From NCBI GenBank assembly GCA_004563405.1, contig SFTH01000025.1, positions 1 to 64,000 on the forward strand: a DNA stretch of 64,000 nucleotides, given 5' to 3'. The DNA is from a bacterium. Its GTDB lineage: Bacteria > Bacillota > Clostridia > Christensenellales > Aristaeellaceae. The translations under genes and the position numbers were made by a program. Below the pieces are notes generated by a model. It worked only from the letters and a program-made list of their open reading frames with translations. It was not told where the DNA came from and made no database searches. Of the stretch, positions 23,474-32,499 are shown one piece after another; the stretch's first letter is position 1, and the number at the start of each line of letters is the position of its first letter.

Positions 23474-24868
23474 TTATTCTTTTTCGCTCAGGCGCAGGGT
23501 CTCCCGGAGTCCGATGCGCTGGATGGCCGACAGGTCGCAGGCGACGGCAAACTCCAGGCCGTCGATCTGACGCAGGTCCGCGCCCCAGAGGTCACGGTCG
23601 GCCAGCACGGCGTAGGCGAGGGTCTCGGAGGGCACGTCGTGATCGAGGCGGGAGAAGGCCTCCAGCACTTCCGTGCCGTCCCGGAGGCGGAATTTCTCCT
23701 CGCCCCGCTGCACCTCGAACGCGCCGCAGTCGCCTTTCCGCGCGCCCGCATAGAGCATGATGGCGGCGGAGAGGGCCAGGGACAGGCGCTTCGGCGCCTC
23801 GAATTCCCGCTGCGCATATTTCCCGATGGCGCCCAGCAGCGTGCGGGGAAAGTTCCGCAGCAAATCGCGCCCGATCTCCAGCAGGGGCATGTCGTTCATG
23901 GGATTTTCCAGCCGGTTGAAGGCGGAGATCACCCAGGGAGCGGCCTCCTCCCGGCTCCAGGGCAGTTCGGGAAGAACCTCTTCGAAGAAGGCGCGACCGA
24001 TCCATGCGCGCAGCGCTTCGTCCCGAAGCACCTGGGCGAAGGTGTTCATGCCGCAGAGGAAGCCCACCGGAGCGCAGAGAAAGACCAGCGCATCGAAGAT
24101 GCGCTCCTTCCGGGCGCAGGCGAGGGCGAAATCGTCCCGCTCCAGCACGCCCGCGAGGGACTCCGGCGCGCGCAGCTGGGGCGTGCAGCGCAGCTGCGGC
24201 TCGGCCCAGGCGATAAAATCGTCCCGGTAGTTCATCTCCCGCTGCACCCGCGCCGCGTCGGCCAGGGGACCGCAGAGGCCCTCCGCCAGCAGCGCCTGGA
24301 TGGGCGCGTCCGCGAGCCACCGGGCGAATTCCCCGCTCCGCGTCCAGGAGGCGGACAGGGCGCGCAGGCACTCCCGCAGCGCCTCGCTTCCGCCGGGCAG
24401 GGGATGCTCCTCCACCATCAGCACCTCGGGCGCGGGCAGCCCCGCCTCCCAGCGGGCGTAGAGGAAGCGCGCGAGCAGCGCGGTCTCCACCGCCGGACAG
24501 CCGCCGGAGATGAACGCAAGCTCCACCTGCGGCTCCACCGCCAGGCGCAGCAGGCGGTCAAACTCCGCCTCGGGATCCAGCGCGTCCAGGATGCTCTGCA
24601 CCACCCGCTCCTCGCGAATGGGGGAGCCGTCCTCCCTTTCGCCCCGCACCAGCAGGGTGAACATGCCGTCCTGCTGCTTCAGCGCAGCGGCGGCGGGGGA
24701 GACGCACAGCGCGCCCAGATCGCCGCCCAGCTCGTTGGCCCTGTCCATGAGGCGCGCGGCCACGCCCAGCATGCCCATGTCCGCGCCAAAGAGCGCGGCG
24801 CGCAGGGTGCGGGGCCTGCGGTTTGGAATTTCATATCTCTCCAGCATGGAGAGGCTCAGTTGCACCAT
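23474..24868 (-). CDS. degenerate mannitol-dehydrogenase-family protein (tagaturonate reductase-like)
   Basis: A 464-residue protein that can be aligned along its length with altronate oxidoreductase UxaB: QDGMFTLLVRGEREDGSP, AFISGG, NYRDDFIAWAEP, and a C-terminal part with FFEEVLPELPW, FNRLENP and DLSAIQRIGLRETL. The nucleotide-binding GxGNF of UxaB is replaced (FGADMGML), and the catalytic K..xxLNGxH region reads RKERIFDALV, so the Asn and His are missing. It may have lost oxidoreductase activity. GGAGG precedes the start. It is third in an operon after a UPF0303 gene and a chagasin-like gene. Confidence 0.65.
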   Translation of the reverse strand: MVQLSLSMLERYEIPNRRPRTLRAALFGADMGMLGVAARLMDRANELGGDLGALCVSPAAAALKQQDGMFTLLVRGEREDGSPIREERVVQSILDALDPEAEFDRLLRLAVEPQVELAFISGGCPAVETALLARFLYARWEAGLPAPEVLMVEEHPLPGGSEALRECLRALSASWTRSGEFARWLADAPIQALLAEGLCGPLADAARVQREMNYRDDFIAWAEPQLRCTPQLRAPESLAGVLERDDFALACARKERIFDALVFLCAPVGFLCGMNTFAQVLRDEALRAWIGRAFFEEVLPELPWSREEAAPWVISAFNRLENPMNDMPLLEIGRDLLRNFPRTLLGAIGKYAQREFEAPKRLSLALSAAIMLYAGARKGDCGAFEVQRGEEKFRLRDGTEVLEAFSRLDHDVPSETLAYAVLADRDLWGADLRQIDGLEFAVACDLSAIQRIGLRETLRLSEKE

Positions 24869-24881
24869 TTCTTTCCTCCGG

Positions 24882-25550
24882 TCACTGTTCGTCCACGGTC
24901 ATGGAAATCTCCATCGCGTCGTTGGCCGACACGAGCACGGCGTAGGTCTCCTGGGCCTCCGCGTCGGGATTCCACATGTCCGCGTAGTCGAACAGCAGAA
25001 GCGCCTCGCCGCTCTTTTCCACGCGGAAGGTGTACTCGGTGTTTCCGCCCGCGCCCTCGAGGAACTCGTCCAGCGGAACGTACTCCTCGCTGATGAGCGT
25101 CACGACGCCGCTGAGATCCTCCTCGTAATTCCAGTTCACGCCGGTGGTGGGGTTGGAGGGCAGGTTGACCACCAGCATGTGATCTCCCGAGTATCTCTCC
25201 GCCCGGCGTACGGTGAAGCTGCCGTCCTCGTCCACGATCACGGTGCAGATCATCGTCCGCTCCGGCATGGAGAGGGCGAAGTTCGGGCCGTAGTTGAACA
25301 CGATCTGGGCGCGGCCGGGGGCCTGCAGGCCGAAGATGTAGGTGCTGCTGACGCCGTTTTCCGTCTCCACATATTCCACGAAGGGGGAGGACAGCACGCC
25401 GTTGTCCTCGTAGTCGCAGGACCACTCGTAGCCCTCGATGTTGTCGCCCCAGAGGGTGATCTGAAGGGGATCAAATTCCACCTGTTCCGCGCGGGCGCAG
25501 AGGGGAAGGGTGCACAGCGCAATCAGCAGCGCGATCAGAGCCTTTTTCAT
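24882..25550 (-). CDS. secreted protein with two chagasin-like (I42 inhibitor) domains
   Basis: A 222-residue exported protein with a Sec signal peptide (KKALIALLIALCTLPLCARA). The second half has chagasin loops: LPSNPTTGVNW, then GAGGNTEYTF, then a conserved strand with a Trp (DMWNPD) where RPW is usual. The first half repeats the same strand order in weaker form (NIEGYEW, TYIFGLQAPGRAQIVFNY), so it is probably a tandem duplication. Chagasin-like proteins block papain-type cysteine proteases. It lies between two genes at 13 and 14 bases distance, an operon. Confidence 0.75.
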   Translation of the reverse strand: MKKALIALLIALCTLPLCARAEQVEFDPLQITLWGDNIEGYEWSCDYEDNGVLSSPFVEYVETENGVSSTYIFGLQAPGRAQIVFNYGPNFALSMPERTMICTVIVDEDGSFTVRRAERYSGDHMLVVNLPSNPTTGVNWNYEEDLSGVVTLISEEYVPLDEFLEGAGGNTEYTFRVEKSGEALLLFDYADMWNPDAEAQETYAVLVSANDAMEISMTVDEQ

Positions 25551-25564
25551 CCCGTTTCTCCTCC

Positions 25565-26065
25565 TCAGCCGATCAGCGACGGAATTTCAATGCCCAGCAG
25601 CTCGGAGAGCGCGTCCGCGACGAGCTGGTGGTCGCACTCGTGGGGAAGTCCCGAGCACAGCGCGTAGCCGATGGTCTTTCCGGCGGCGTTCTTCAGCGGG
25701 AAGCAGCCGCCGCAGAGGGCGAAGTTGTTTTCAATTTCAAATTCCGGCTCCATGGGACGCAGGCCCTCGGCCACCTCCACCAGGCTGCGGATGGAGCTCA
25801 CGCCGGTCATGCGGCAGGTGTTGAGCTTCTTGTCCATCCACCACTCGTTGTTCCGGTCCGTGCCGTCCATCAGGAAGGAAAAGGTCACCTGTCCGCTGGT
25901 GATGACGCGCAGAGCCGCCGGCTTTTTGTACTTCTCCTTCGCGAGGCGCACCATGATCGTTCCCAGGCGCAGCACCTCATCCGAGCTCAGCTTCTCCACG
26001 CGGATGCGCTCCTCCTGCACCTTGAGCACATCGAGCCACTCCGGGCGATAGTTTGCAAATTCCAT
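25565..26065 (-). CDS. UPF0303 / heme-degrading-domain family protein
   Basis: A 166-residue cytoplasmic protein resembling UPF0303 (GlcG/HbpS-like alpha-beta fold): SSDEVLRLGTIMVRLAKEKY, a central FSFLMDGTDRNNEWWMDKKLNT, and a C-terminal GCFPLKNAAGKTIGYALCSGLPHECDHQLV. Members bind small ligands or heme; the role is not settled. ATG 26065 was preferred because AAGGGG precedes it; the upstream ATG 26083 has no site. It is first in a three-gene operon. Confidence 0.75.
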   Translation of the reverse strand: MEFANYRPEWLDVLKVQEERIRVEKLSSDEVLRLGTIMVRLAKEKYKKPAALRVITSGQVTFSFLMDGTDRNNEWWMDKKLNTCRMTGVSSIRSLVEVAEGLRPMEPEFEIENNFALCGGCFPLKNAAGKTIGYALCSGLPHECDHQLVADALSELLGIEIPSLIG

Positions 26066-26194
26066 TGATTCTACCCCTTCCATTTTTTGCTGCCTCTATT
26101 CTACCACAGTTTTCCAAAATCGCAAGATATAATAATAGTAGACATTTCCCTCCGGAAGCGGGCGCGGCGGGGGGAAGAGGCGCGCCTGTGATGC

Positions 26195-26409
26195 TTATCA
26201 ACCGCCTGTCTACCGTTTATCCCCCGCTTATCCACACGATGTCCACACTTTCGCCACGGGCCGCGCGCGCATGTTTTTTGGAGCATTTCGACAATTTCCG
26301 CAATTTTCCGAATTTCTATTGCAATTGCGCCCCATCTCTGCTACAATAGATTCGCGTTATCCACAGATTTTTTCATTTTATCCACACATTGTGGTAGAAA
26401 TGTGGATAA
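26195..26409. other. oriC part 1: DnaA boxes upstream of dnaA
   Basis: Perfect DnaA boxes TTATCCACA lie at 26228-26236, 26357-26365 and 26378-26386 (plus), and TGTGGATAA at 26401-26409 (minus). Weaker versions occur near 26195, 26209 and 26239. They lie in AT-rich sequence directly before dnaA, as in bipartite Firmicute origins, and also form its autoregulatory region. Confidence 0.88.
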
Positions 26410-26436
26410 AATGTCATAAACTACGATGGAGGACAT

Positions 26437-27750
26437 ATGAATTACACGCCGGAGCAAAAGGAAGCGTGGGACAAGGCCATAGGACTTCTGGAAAAGAACC
26501 TGATGCCCATCAAGTTCAACACCTGGATCAAGCCGCTGAAGCTCTATTCGGTGAACGCGGAGTCCATCGTCATCGTGGCGGACAATGTGCTGACCCTGTC
26601 CAGCGTCAAGACCCGATACTTCACCGATCTCTACAACATGATCAAGCTCAGCTTCGGGCGCAGCTATGAGCTGGAGTTCTACACCCAGGACGAGATCGAC
26701 CGCCAGCAGGTGAGCGTGAAGCGCACGACGCTCAACAGCAAGTACAACTTCGAAAACTTCGTGGTGGGGCCGAGCAACTCCTTCGCCTACGCAGCCTCGC
26801 TGGCCGTGGCGGAGCAGCCCAGCGACGTCTACAACCCGCTGTTCATCTACGGTAGCGTCGGCCTGGGCAAGACCCACCTGATGAACGCCATCGGCAACTA
26901 CATCATGGCCGACGACCCCATGAAGAACGTGCTCCTGACCACCTCGGAGAGCTTCACCAACGAGCTGATCGACGCGATCGTGAAGAAAAAGGACACCTCG
27001 GAGCTGCGCAACCGCATGCGCAACGTGGACGTTCTGATGGTGGACGACATACAGTTTCTCTCCAAGACCAAGTCCACCCAGGAGGAGTTCTTCCACACCT
27101 TCAACGACCTCTACAACAACGGCAAGCAGATCATCATCTCCTCGGACCGTCCGCCCAAGGACATTCCCACCATCGAGGAGAGGCTGCGCTCCCGCTTCGA
27201 GTGGGGCCTGATCGTGGACATCCAGAAGCCGGACTATGAGACGCGGGTGGCCATCCTGCGCAAGAAGGCCGACGAGGAGGGCATCGACGTCTCCTACGAC
27301 GTGATCGACTACATCGCAGGCCGGGTGGAGAGCAACATCCGGGAGCTGGAGGGCACGCTGACCCGACTGAGCGCCCAGGGCCAGCTGATGGGCGTGCCCA
27401 TCACGCTGGACTTCGCCCGGGACTCCCTCTCCCAGCTGATGAAGTCCCAGGAGGGGCGGCGCATCACCCCGGAGCTGATCATCTCCGTGATCGCCGACCA
27501 GTACGGCGTGACCGCCGAGGACATCGTCTCCAAGAAGCGCAGCCGGGACGTGGCCCTGCCCCGGCAGATCGCCATGTACCTCTGCCGGAACATGACCCAG
27601 CTGTCCACCACGAACATCGGCCGCTCCTTCGGCGGGCGCGACCACACCACCGTGATGCACGGCTGCGACAAGATCAACCAGGAGATGAACGACAACTTCT
27701 CCTTCCGCAAGCGCATCGAGGAGCTCACGGCCATGATCAAGAACGGCTGA
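26437..27750 (+). CDS. dnaA: chromosomal replication initiator DnaA
   Basis: A 437-residue AAA+ initiator. Domain I is at the N-terminus (AWDKAIGLLEKNLMPIKFNTW), domain II is very short, domain III has Walker A GSVGLGKTH and Walker B VLMVDDIQFL with sensor ISSDRPPKD, and domain IV ends with the DnaA signature of the HTH (RSFGGRDHTTVMHGCDKI). Slightly shorter than the 446 residues of B. subtilis. GGAGG precedes the ATG. DnaA boxes flank the gene on both sides. Confidence 0.98.
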   Translation: MNYTPEQKEAWDKAIGLLEKNLMPIKFNTWIKPLKLYSVNAESIVIVADNVLTLSSVKTRYFTDLYNMIKLSFGRSYELEFYTQDEIDRQQVSVKRTTLNSKYNFENFVVGPSNSFAYAASLAVAEQPSDVYNPLFIYGSVGLGKTHLMNAIGNYIMADDPMKNVLLTTSESFTNELIDAIVKKKDTSELRNRMRNVDVLMVDDIQFLSKTKSTQEEFFHTFNDLYNNGKQIIISSDRPPKDIPTIEERLRSRFEWGLIVDIQKPDYETRVAILRKKADEEGIDVSYDVIDYIAGRVESNIRELEGTLTRLSAQGQLMGVPITLDFARDSLSQLMKSQEGRRITPELIISVIADQYGVTAEDIVSKKRSRDVALPRQIAMYLCRNMTQLSTTNIGRSFGGRDHTTVMHGCDKINQEMNDNFSFRKRIEELTAMIKNG

Positions 27751-27762
27751 GCGGGAGGGCCC

Positions 27763-27920
27763 TGTGGACACAAGGGGCGCTTTTGCACCGTCTGTCCACG
27801 GCGCCTGTGGATGAAACAGACCGCCAAAATGCCCGCCGTTTCGGCATTTTGGGCCTTTATCCACAATATCCACCGCCCTACGCTTACGCCTATTTATAAG
27901 ATTTATACCATCAACACAAC
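27763..27920. other. oriC part 2: dnaA-dnaN spacer with DnaA boxes
   Basis: Boxes TGTGGACAC (27763-27771, variant), TGTGGATGA (27806-27814, variant) and TTATCCACA (27857-27865, perfect). CAAAATGCC and GGCATTTTG form a hairpin at about 27826-27851 that may end dnaA transcription. An AT-rich stretch (27889-27912) before dnaN could be the unwinding element. Confidence 0.75.
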
Positions 27921-27934
27921 AGGGAGGCACACAC

Positions 27935-29044
27935 ATGCAGTTCACTTGCTCCACGCAGAAGCTGATTGAGGCTCTGCAAATCGCCACCAAGGCCCTGACC
28001 ACCCGCACCACCAACCAGATACTGGAGGGCGTGCTGATCGAAACCGACATGGATCAGCTGATGCTCACCTGCTCGGACGAGCGCATCACCATCGTGACCC
28101 GGATTCCGGCGGAAATTTCCGATCCCGGCCGGGGCGTGGTGCCCGGAAAGCTGTTCAGTGAAATCGTGCGCCGCCTGCCGGATGCGACGGTGGACATCCG
28201 CATGGACAACCGCTTCGTGTTTACCATCCGCAGTGCCTCCACCCGGATGAACATCTCCGGCCAGGACGCGGACCTCTTCCCCCGGCTGCCCAAAATGGAC
28301 GACGAGCGGGAGATCGCCCTGCCCCAGGACATGCTGCGGGACATGATTCAGAAGACGGAATTCGCCATCGCCCAGGACGACATGCGCGAGGTGCTCACCG
28401 GCTGCCTTCTGGAGATCGGCGGCGGCGACGTGACCATGGTGGCGCTGGACGGCTACCGGCTGGCGCTGCGCCGGGCGAAGTGCTCGGACGTTCTGGAGAA
28501 GTTCTCCGCCATCATTCCCGGCCGGGCCGTGGGCGAGATCGGCAAGCTGCTCTCCGAGGATGAGGAGGCCTTTGCCCAGCTGTCCTTCGGCGGCAACAAG
28601 CTGCACATCCGCCTGGAGAACACGGAGATCTTCGTGATTCTGGTGGACGGCGAATACGTGCAGTACCGCCAGATTCTGCCCAAGTCCTTCGCGACCCGGG
28701 TGGAGCTGGATCTGGAGCCCTTCCGCCGCTGCATCGACCGCGCGGCGCTGATCGCCCGCGAGGGCAGCAACAATCTGATCCTGCTCGACATGGCGGGCGG
28801 CGTGATGACCATCGAGGCCCACTCCCAGGTGGGCGACGTGCACGAGGAGCTGGAGATCGGCCAGGAGGGCGCGGATCTGAGCATCGCGTTCAACGTGAAG
28901 TATCTGACGGACGTGGTGCGCTACATCGACGCGGAGCGCATCGAGATGAACTTCAACAACGCCGTCTCCCCCTGCATCGTGACGCCCGTGGGCGACACGG
29001 ACTATGTGCACCTGATTCTCCCGGTGCGCACCGGCGGACGCTGA
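27935..29044 (+). CDS. dnaN: DNA polymerase III beta subunit (sliding clamp)
   Basis: A 369-residue clamp with three repeated domains. It begins MQFTCSTQKLIEALQIATKAL and ends with the conserved DYVHLILPVRT. It encircles DNA and tethers polymerase. It follows dnaA across the oriC spacer with AGGGAGG before the ATG. The stop overlaps the mnmE start (TGATG), so clamp and MnmE are coupled; recF and gyrB, usual followers, are absent here. Confidence 0.97.
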   Translation: MQFTCSTQKLIEALQIATKALTTRTTNQILEGVLIETDMDQLMLTCSDERITIVTRIPAEISDPGRGVVPGKLFSEIVRRLPDATVDIRMDNRFVFTIRSASTRMNISGQDADLFPRLPKMDDEREIALPQDMLRDMIQKTEFAIAQDDMREVLTGCLLEIGGGDVTMVALDGYRLALRRAKCSDVLEKFSAIIPGRAVGEIGKLLSEDEEAFAQLSFGGNKLHIRLENTEIFVILVDGEYVQYRQILPKSFATRVELDLEPFRRCIDRAALIAREGSNNLILLDMAGGVMTIEAHSQVGDVHEELEIGQEGADLSIAFNVKYLTDVVRYIDAERIEMNFNNAVSPCIVTPVGDTDYVHLILPVRTGGR

Positions 29045-30372
29045 TGGCGCGGGACGGCATTTGCGCCATCGCCACCGCCCCCGGGGAGGGCGGCATCGCC
29101 ATCGTGCGCATGAGCGGCGCGGGGGCGCGGGAAATCCTTTCCGCCTGCTTCCGCCCCGCCCGTGCCCGGGAGATTCTCTCCCACCGGATGATGTACGGCC
29201 ACGCCGTGGACGCGCGCGGCGTCGCGCTGGATGAGGTGATGGCCGTGTTTTTTGCCGCGCCCAACACCTACACCCGGGAGGACATGTTCGAAATCCAGTG
29301 CCACGGCGGCGGAATCTGTGCCCGGCGGGTGCTGGAGCGGGTGATTGCGCTGGGCGCGCGCATCGCGGAGCCGGGGGAGTTCACCCGGCGCGCCTTTCTG
29401 AACGGGCGGATCGACCTGAGCCGGGCCGAGGCCGTGATGGCATTGATCGGCGCGAAGAGCGAGGCCGCAGCGCGCGCCTCCCTGAGACAGCTGGAGGGCG
29501 GAATTTCCGGCTTCGTGCGGGGCGTGGGCGAGGAGATCAAGGAAATGATGGCGCTGGTGGAGGCCTGCACGGACTTCCCCGACGAGGTGGACGAGCCGGA
29601 CGCGGCGCGGCGGGTGCGCGCGGGCGCGGAGAAGGCGCGCAGGGAGATCGCGGAGAAGTGCGACGAGCGGGGTGCGCGGATACTGCGGGAGGGCGCGAGC
29701 ATCGTGCTGGCGGGGCGGCCCAACGTGGGCAAGTCCTCGCTGATGAACGCGCTGCTTCAGCAGGAGCGGGCCATCGTGACCGAAATTCCCGGCACCACCC
29801 GGGACGTGCTCACCGAGCGTATCGAGATCGGCGGCGTGATGGCGGAGATCTCCGACACGGCGGGCCAGCGGAAGACCGGCGACCTGGTGGAGCGGATCGG
29901 CGTGGAGCGGGCGGAGCGGGCCATGGAGGGCGCGGACGTGGTGCTGATCGTGCTGGACGCGTCCCAAATGCGCACGCCGGAGGACGAGGCGCTGCTTGCG
30001 CGCATGGACGGGCGGTGCATCGTGTGTCTGAACAAGTGCGACCTGCCCCGCAGGAGCGATTATCCCGGCGCAATCGAGCTCTCCGCCGCCACGGGCGCGG
30101 GCGTGGATGCGCTGGTGGCGGCGCTGTCGGATCGTCTGCGCGCTGCGGGCGGCATGGAGGAGCGCATGACCCAGGAGCGCCACCTGCGCCTGGCCCGGCG
30201 GGCGATGGAGGCCCTCGACCGGGCGGTGGAAGCCATCGACGGCGAAAACCCCCTGGACGTGGTGGAAATCGACCTGCGGGAGGCGCTGGGCGCGCTGTGC
30301 GAGATCACCGGCGAGGACGCCTCCGAGGAGGTCATCGACCGGGTGTTTCAGTCCTTCTGCGTGGGCAAGTGA
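29044..30372 (+). CDS. mnmE: tRNA uridine modification GTPase MnmE
   Basis: A 442-residue three-part protein: N-terminal formyl-THF-binding domain (ATAPGEGGIAIVRMSG, NTYTREDMFEIQCHGG), helical domain, and inserted G domain with GRPNVGKSS, DTAGQRKTGD and NKCD. The C-terminus FCVGK holds the catalytic Cys. With MnmG it modifies U34 of tRNAs. MnmG is not in the window. The start is coupled to dnaN, an unusual place: mnmE normally sits on the other side of oriC with rnpA and yidC. Confidence 0.96.
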   Translation: MARDGICAIATAPGEGGIAIVRMSGAGAREILSACFRPARAREILSHRMMYGHAVDARGVALDEVMAVFFAAPNTYTREDMFEIQCHGGGICARRVLERVIALGARIAEPGEFTRRAFLNGRIDLSRAEAVMALIGAKSEAAARASLRQLEGGISGFVRGVGEEIKEMMALVEACTDFPDEVDEPDAARRVRAGAEKARREIAEKCDERGARILREGASIVLAGRPNVGKSSLMNALLQQERAIVTEIPGTTRDVLTERIEIGGVMAEISDTAGQRKTGDLVERIGVERAERAMEGADVVLIVLDASQMRTPEDEALLARMDGRCIVCLNKCDLPRRSDYPGAIELSAATGAGVDALVAALSDRLRAAGGMEERMTQERHLRLARRAMEALDRAVEAIDGENPLDVVEIDLREALGALCEITGEDASEEVIDRVFQSFCVGK

Positions 30373-30518
30373 GCGTCGCGCTCCGAAAGCGGCGGTTCAG
30401 CGGCACATTCGGGGCGAAAGAGCGCGCTTGACGGATGAAAAAAATTGCATTTCACCCCCGCAGGAAATACTCGGTTAATACTCCTGCTTTAAAATAGGGG
30501 GCGTGAGGTAGAATTGCT

Positions 30519-31850
30519 ATGGATAAGAACAGAACTTCCCCGCGCACCGTGGGCATGGTTTCCCTGGGCTGCGCAAAGAACCGTGTGGATTCGGAAAACA
30601 TGCTGGGCATGCTGCGGGACCGCGGCTATGAAATTGTGAGCGACCCCGCGGAGGCGGAGATCATCTTCGTCAACACCTGCGGCTTCATCGAGGCGGCCAA
30701 GGAGGAGTCCATCGAGACCATCTTCGAGATGGCCCGGTACAAGCAGACCGGAAGGCTGAAGCAGCTCTTCGTGACCGGCTGCCTGGCCCAGAGATACGCC
30801 GGCGCGCTGGCGGAGGAGATGCCCGAGGTGGACGGCTTCATGGGCGTCGCGGACTACGCCCGGCTCTACGACATGATGGACGCCGCCGACCGGGGCGAGC
30901 GGCCCGTCTACATGGAGGACGGCGCGCGCTTCTTCAACTCCGGCCGCGTGCTCACCACCGCGCCCTGGTCCGCCTATGTGAAGATCTCCGACGGCTGCGA
31001 CAACCGCTGCACCTACTGCGCCATACCGCTGATTCGCGGCGGCTATGCCTCCCGGCCCTTTGACGACATCGTGGACGAGTGCCGCCGCCTGGCCGGAGAG
31101 GGCGTGACGGAGATCACCCTCATCGCCCAGGACACCAGCCGCTACGGCTGCGACCTCGGCGACGGCCACTACCGGCTGGCGGAGCTGCTGCGGGCGGTGA
31201 GCGAAATCGAGGGCGTGCACTGGGTGCGCGTGCTCTACTGCTACCCGGACAGCACCGAGGACGCGCTGCTGGACGAGATTGAGAACAACCCCAAGGTCGC
31301 GCCCTATCTGGATCTGCCGCTGCAGCACATCAACGATGCCCTGCTCCGGGCGATGAACCGCCGGGGCAGCGCGGACTGGATCAGGAATCGCATCGCGGAA
31401 TGCAAGCGGCGGGGACTGACCATGCGCACCACGATGATCGTGGGCTTCCCCGGCGAGACGGACGCGCAGTTTCAGGAGCTCATGGACTTCGTGCGGGACG
31501 CGCGCTTCGACCGTCTGGGGGCGTTCACCTACTCCCCCGAGGAGGGCACGCCCGCCGCGCGCATGAAGAACCAGATCGACGAAGAGGTGAAGGCGCAACG
31601 GCTGGATCAACTGATGATGCTTCAGCAGGGTATTTCCATGGAGCTTTTGCAGGCGCGCGTCGGCACTGAGTGCGAGGTGCTGGTGGAGGGCCGGGACGAG
31701 GACGGCTGGTACGGCCGCTCCATCCTCGAGGCCCCGGAGTCCGACGGCTGTATTCACCTGACGGCGCAGAGAGCGCTTACCCCCGGAACCTACGTCCGGG
31801 CGCGCATCACCGGCGCGGACGCCTACGACCTGACTGCGGAGGTGCTGTAA
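30519..31850 (+). CDS. rimO: ribosomal protein S12 methylthiotransferase RimO
   Basis: A 443-residue radical-SAM enzyme that adds a methylthio group to S12 aspartate. The N-terminal UPF0004 domain has its cluster Cys residues (SLGCAKNRVDSE, NTCGFIEAAKEES, TGCLAQRY), the radical-SAM core has CDNRCTYC, and a TRAM domain ends the chain. The N-terminal motif fits RimO better than MiaB. It abuts pgsA with no gap, an operon. Confidence 0.95.
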   Translation: MDKNRTSPRTVGMVSLGCAKNRVDSENMLGMLRDRGYEIVSDPAEAEIIFVNTCGFIEAAKEESIETIFEMARYKQTGRLKQLFVTGCLAQRYAGALAEEMPEVDGFMGVADYARLYDMMDAADRGERPVYMEDGARFFNSGRVLTTAPWSAYVKISDGCDNRCTYCAIPLIRGGYASRPFDDIVDECRRLAGEGVTEITLIAQDTSRYGCDLGDGHYRLAELLRAVSEIEGVHWVRVLYCYPDSTEDALLDEIENNPKVAPYLDLPLQHINDALLRAMNRRGSADWIRNRIAECKRRGLTMRTTMIVGFPGETDAQFQELMDFVRDARFDRLGAFTYSPEEGTPAARMKNQIDEEVKAQRLDQLMMLQQGISMELLQARVGTECEVLVEGRDEDGWYGRSILEAPESDGCIHLTAQRALTPGTYVRARITGADAYDLTAEVL

Positions 31851-32405
31851 ATGAATCTTCCGAACAAGCTGACCATGCTGCGCATCGTCATGATTCCCGT
31901 GTTCGTCATTCTGGCGCTGATTCCGGCCCAGTGGGCGCAGTATGTGGCGCTGCTGGTCTACATTCTGGCCTGCATCACCGACACGCTGGACGGGCGCATC
32001 GCCCGCTCCCACCACATGGTGACGAACTTCGGAAAGTTTGCCGATCCGATCGCGGACAAGCTGCTGGTGATGTCCGCGCTGGTGATCCTGGTGGACAGCG
32101 GGCGCATGCCCGCATGGGTGTGCATCGTGATGCTGGCCCGGGAGTTCATCATCTCCGGATTCCGGCTGGTGGCCGCAGGCGGCGGCAAGGTGATCGCCGC
32201 AGGACAGCTGGGCAAGCTCAAGACCGTGTTCCAGATGAGTTCCACCATCGCGCTGCTTCTGCTGGCTCCCGTCTCCGGCGCGCCCCTGCTGGGCCACTTC
32301 GGCGTGGTTCTGGCCAACGTGCTGATGTACATCGCCGTGGTGCTGACCATCGTCAGCGGCGCGGAATACATCATCAAAAACTTCGACTGCATCAACGAGA
32401 TGTGA
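31851..32405 (+). CDS. pgsA: CDP-diacylglycerol-glycerol-3-phosphate 3-phosphatidyltransferase
   Basis: A 184-residue membrane enzyme with four to five hydrophobic segments and the CDP-alcohol phosphatidyltransferase motif: DTLDGRIARSHHMVTNFGKFADPIADK in pieces, with the D-G-R-A-R and G-x3-D-x3-D pattern. It makes phosphatidylglycerol phosphate. It starts directly at the RimO stop. The start MNLPNKLTMLRIVMIPVFV is typical. Confidence 0.94.
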   Translation: MNLPNKLTMLRIVMIPVFVILALIPAQWAQYVALLVYILACITDTLDGRIARSHHMVTNFGKFADPIADKLLVMSALVILVDSGRMPAWVCIVMLAREFIISGFRLVAAGGGKVIAAGQLGKLKTVFQMSSTIALLLLAPVSGAPLLGHFGVVLANVLMYIAVVLTIVSGAEYIIKNFDCINEM

Positions 32406-32416
32406 TTTCAGAATTC

Positions 32417-32451
32417 GTCCCGCTTCCGCGCGCTGCGGAGGCGGGACTTTT
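32417..32451 (+). terminator. intrinsic terminator of rimO-pgsA
   Basis: GTCCCGCTTCCG and CGGAGGCGGGAC form a 12-bp stem with one wobble pair, followed by TTTT. It lies 12 bases after the pgsA stop. Confidence 0.82.
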
Positions 32452-32499
32452 GCACGCCCGGGCGTGGGAGAGGACCGGATGGACGCGCCTTGACGGATG

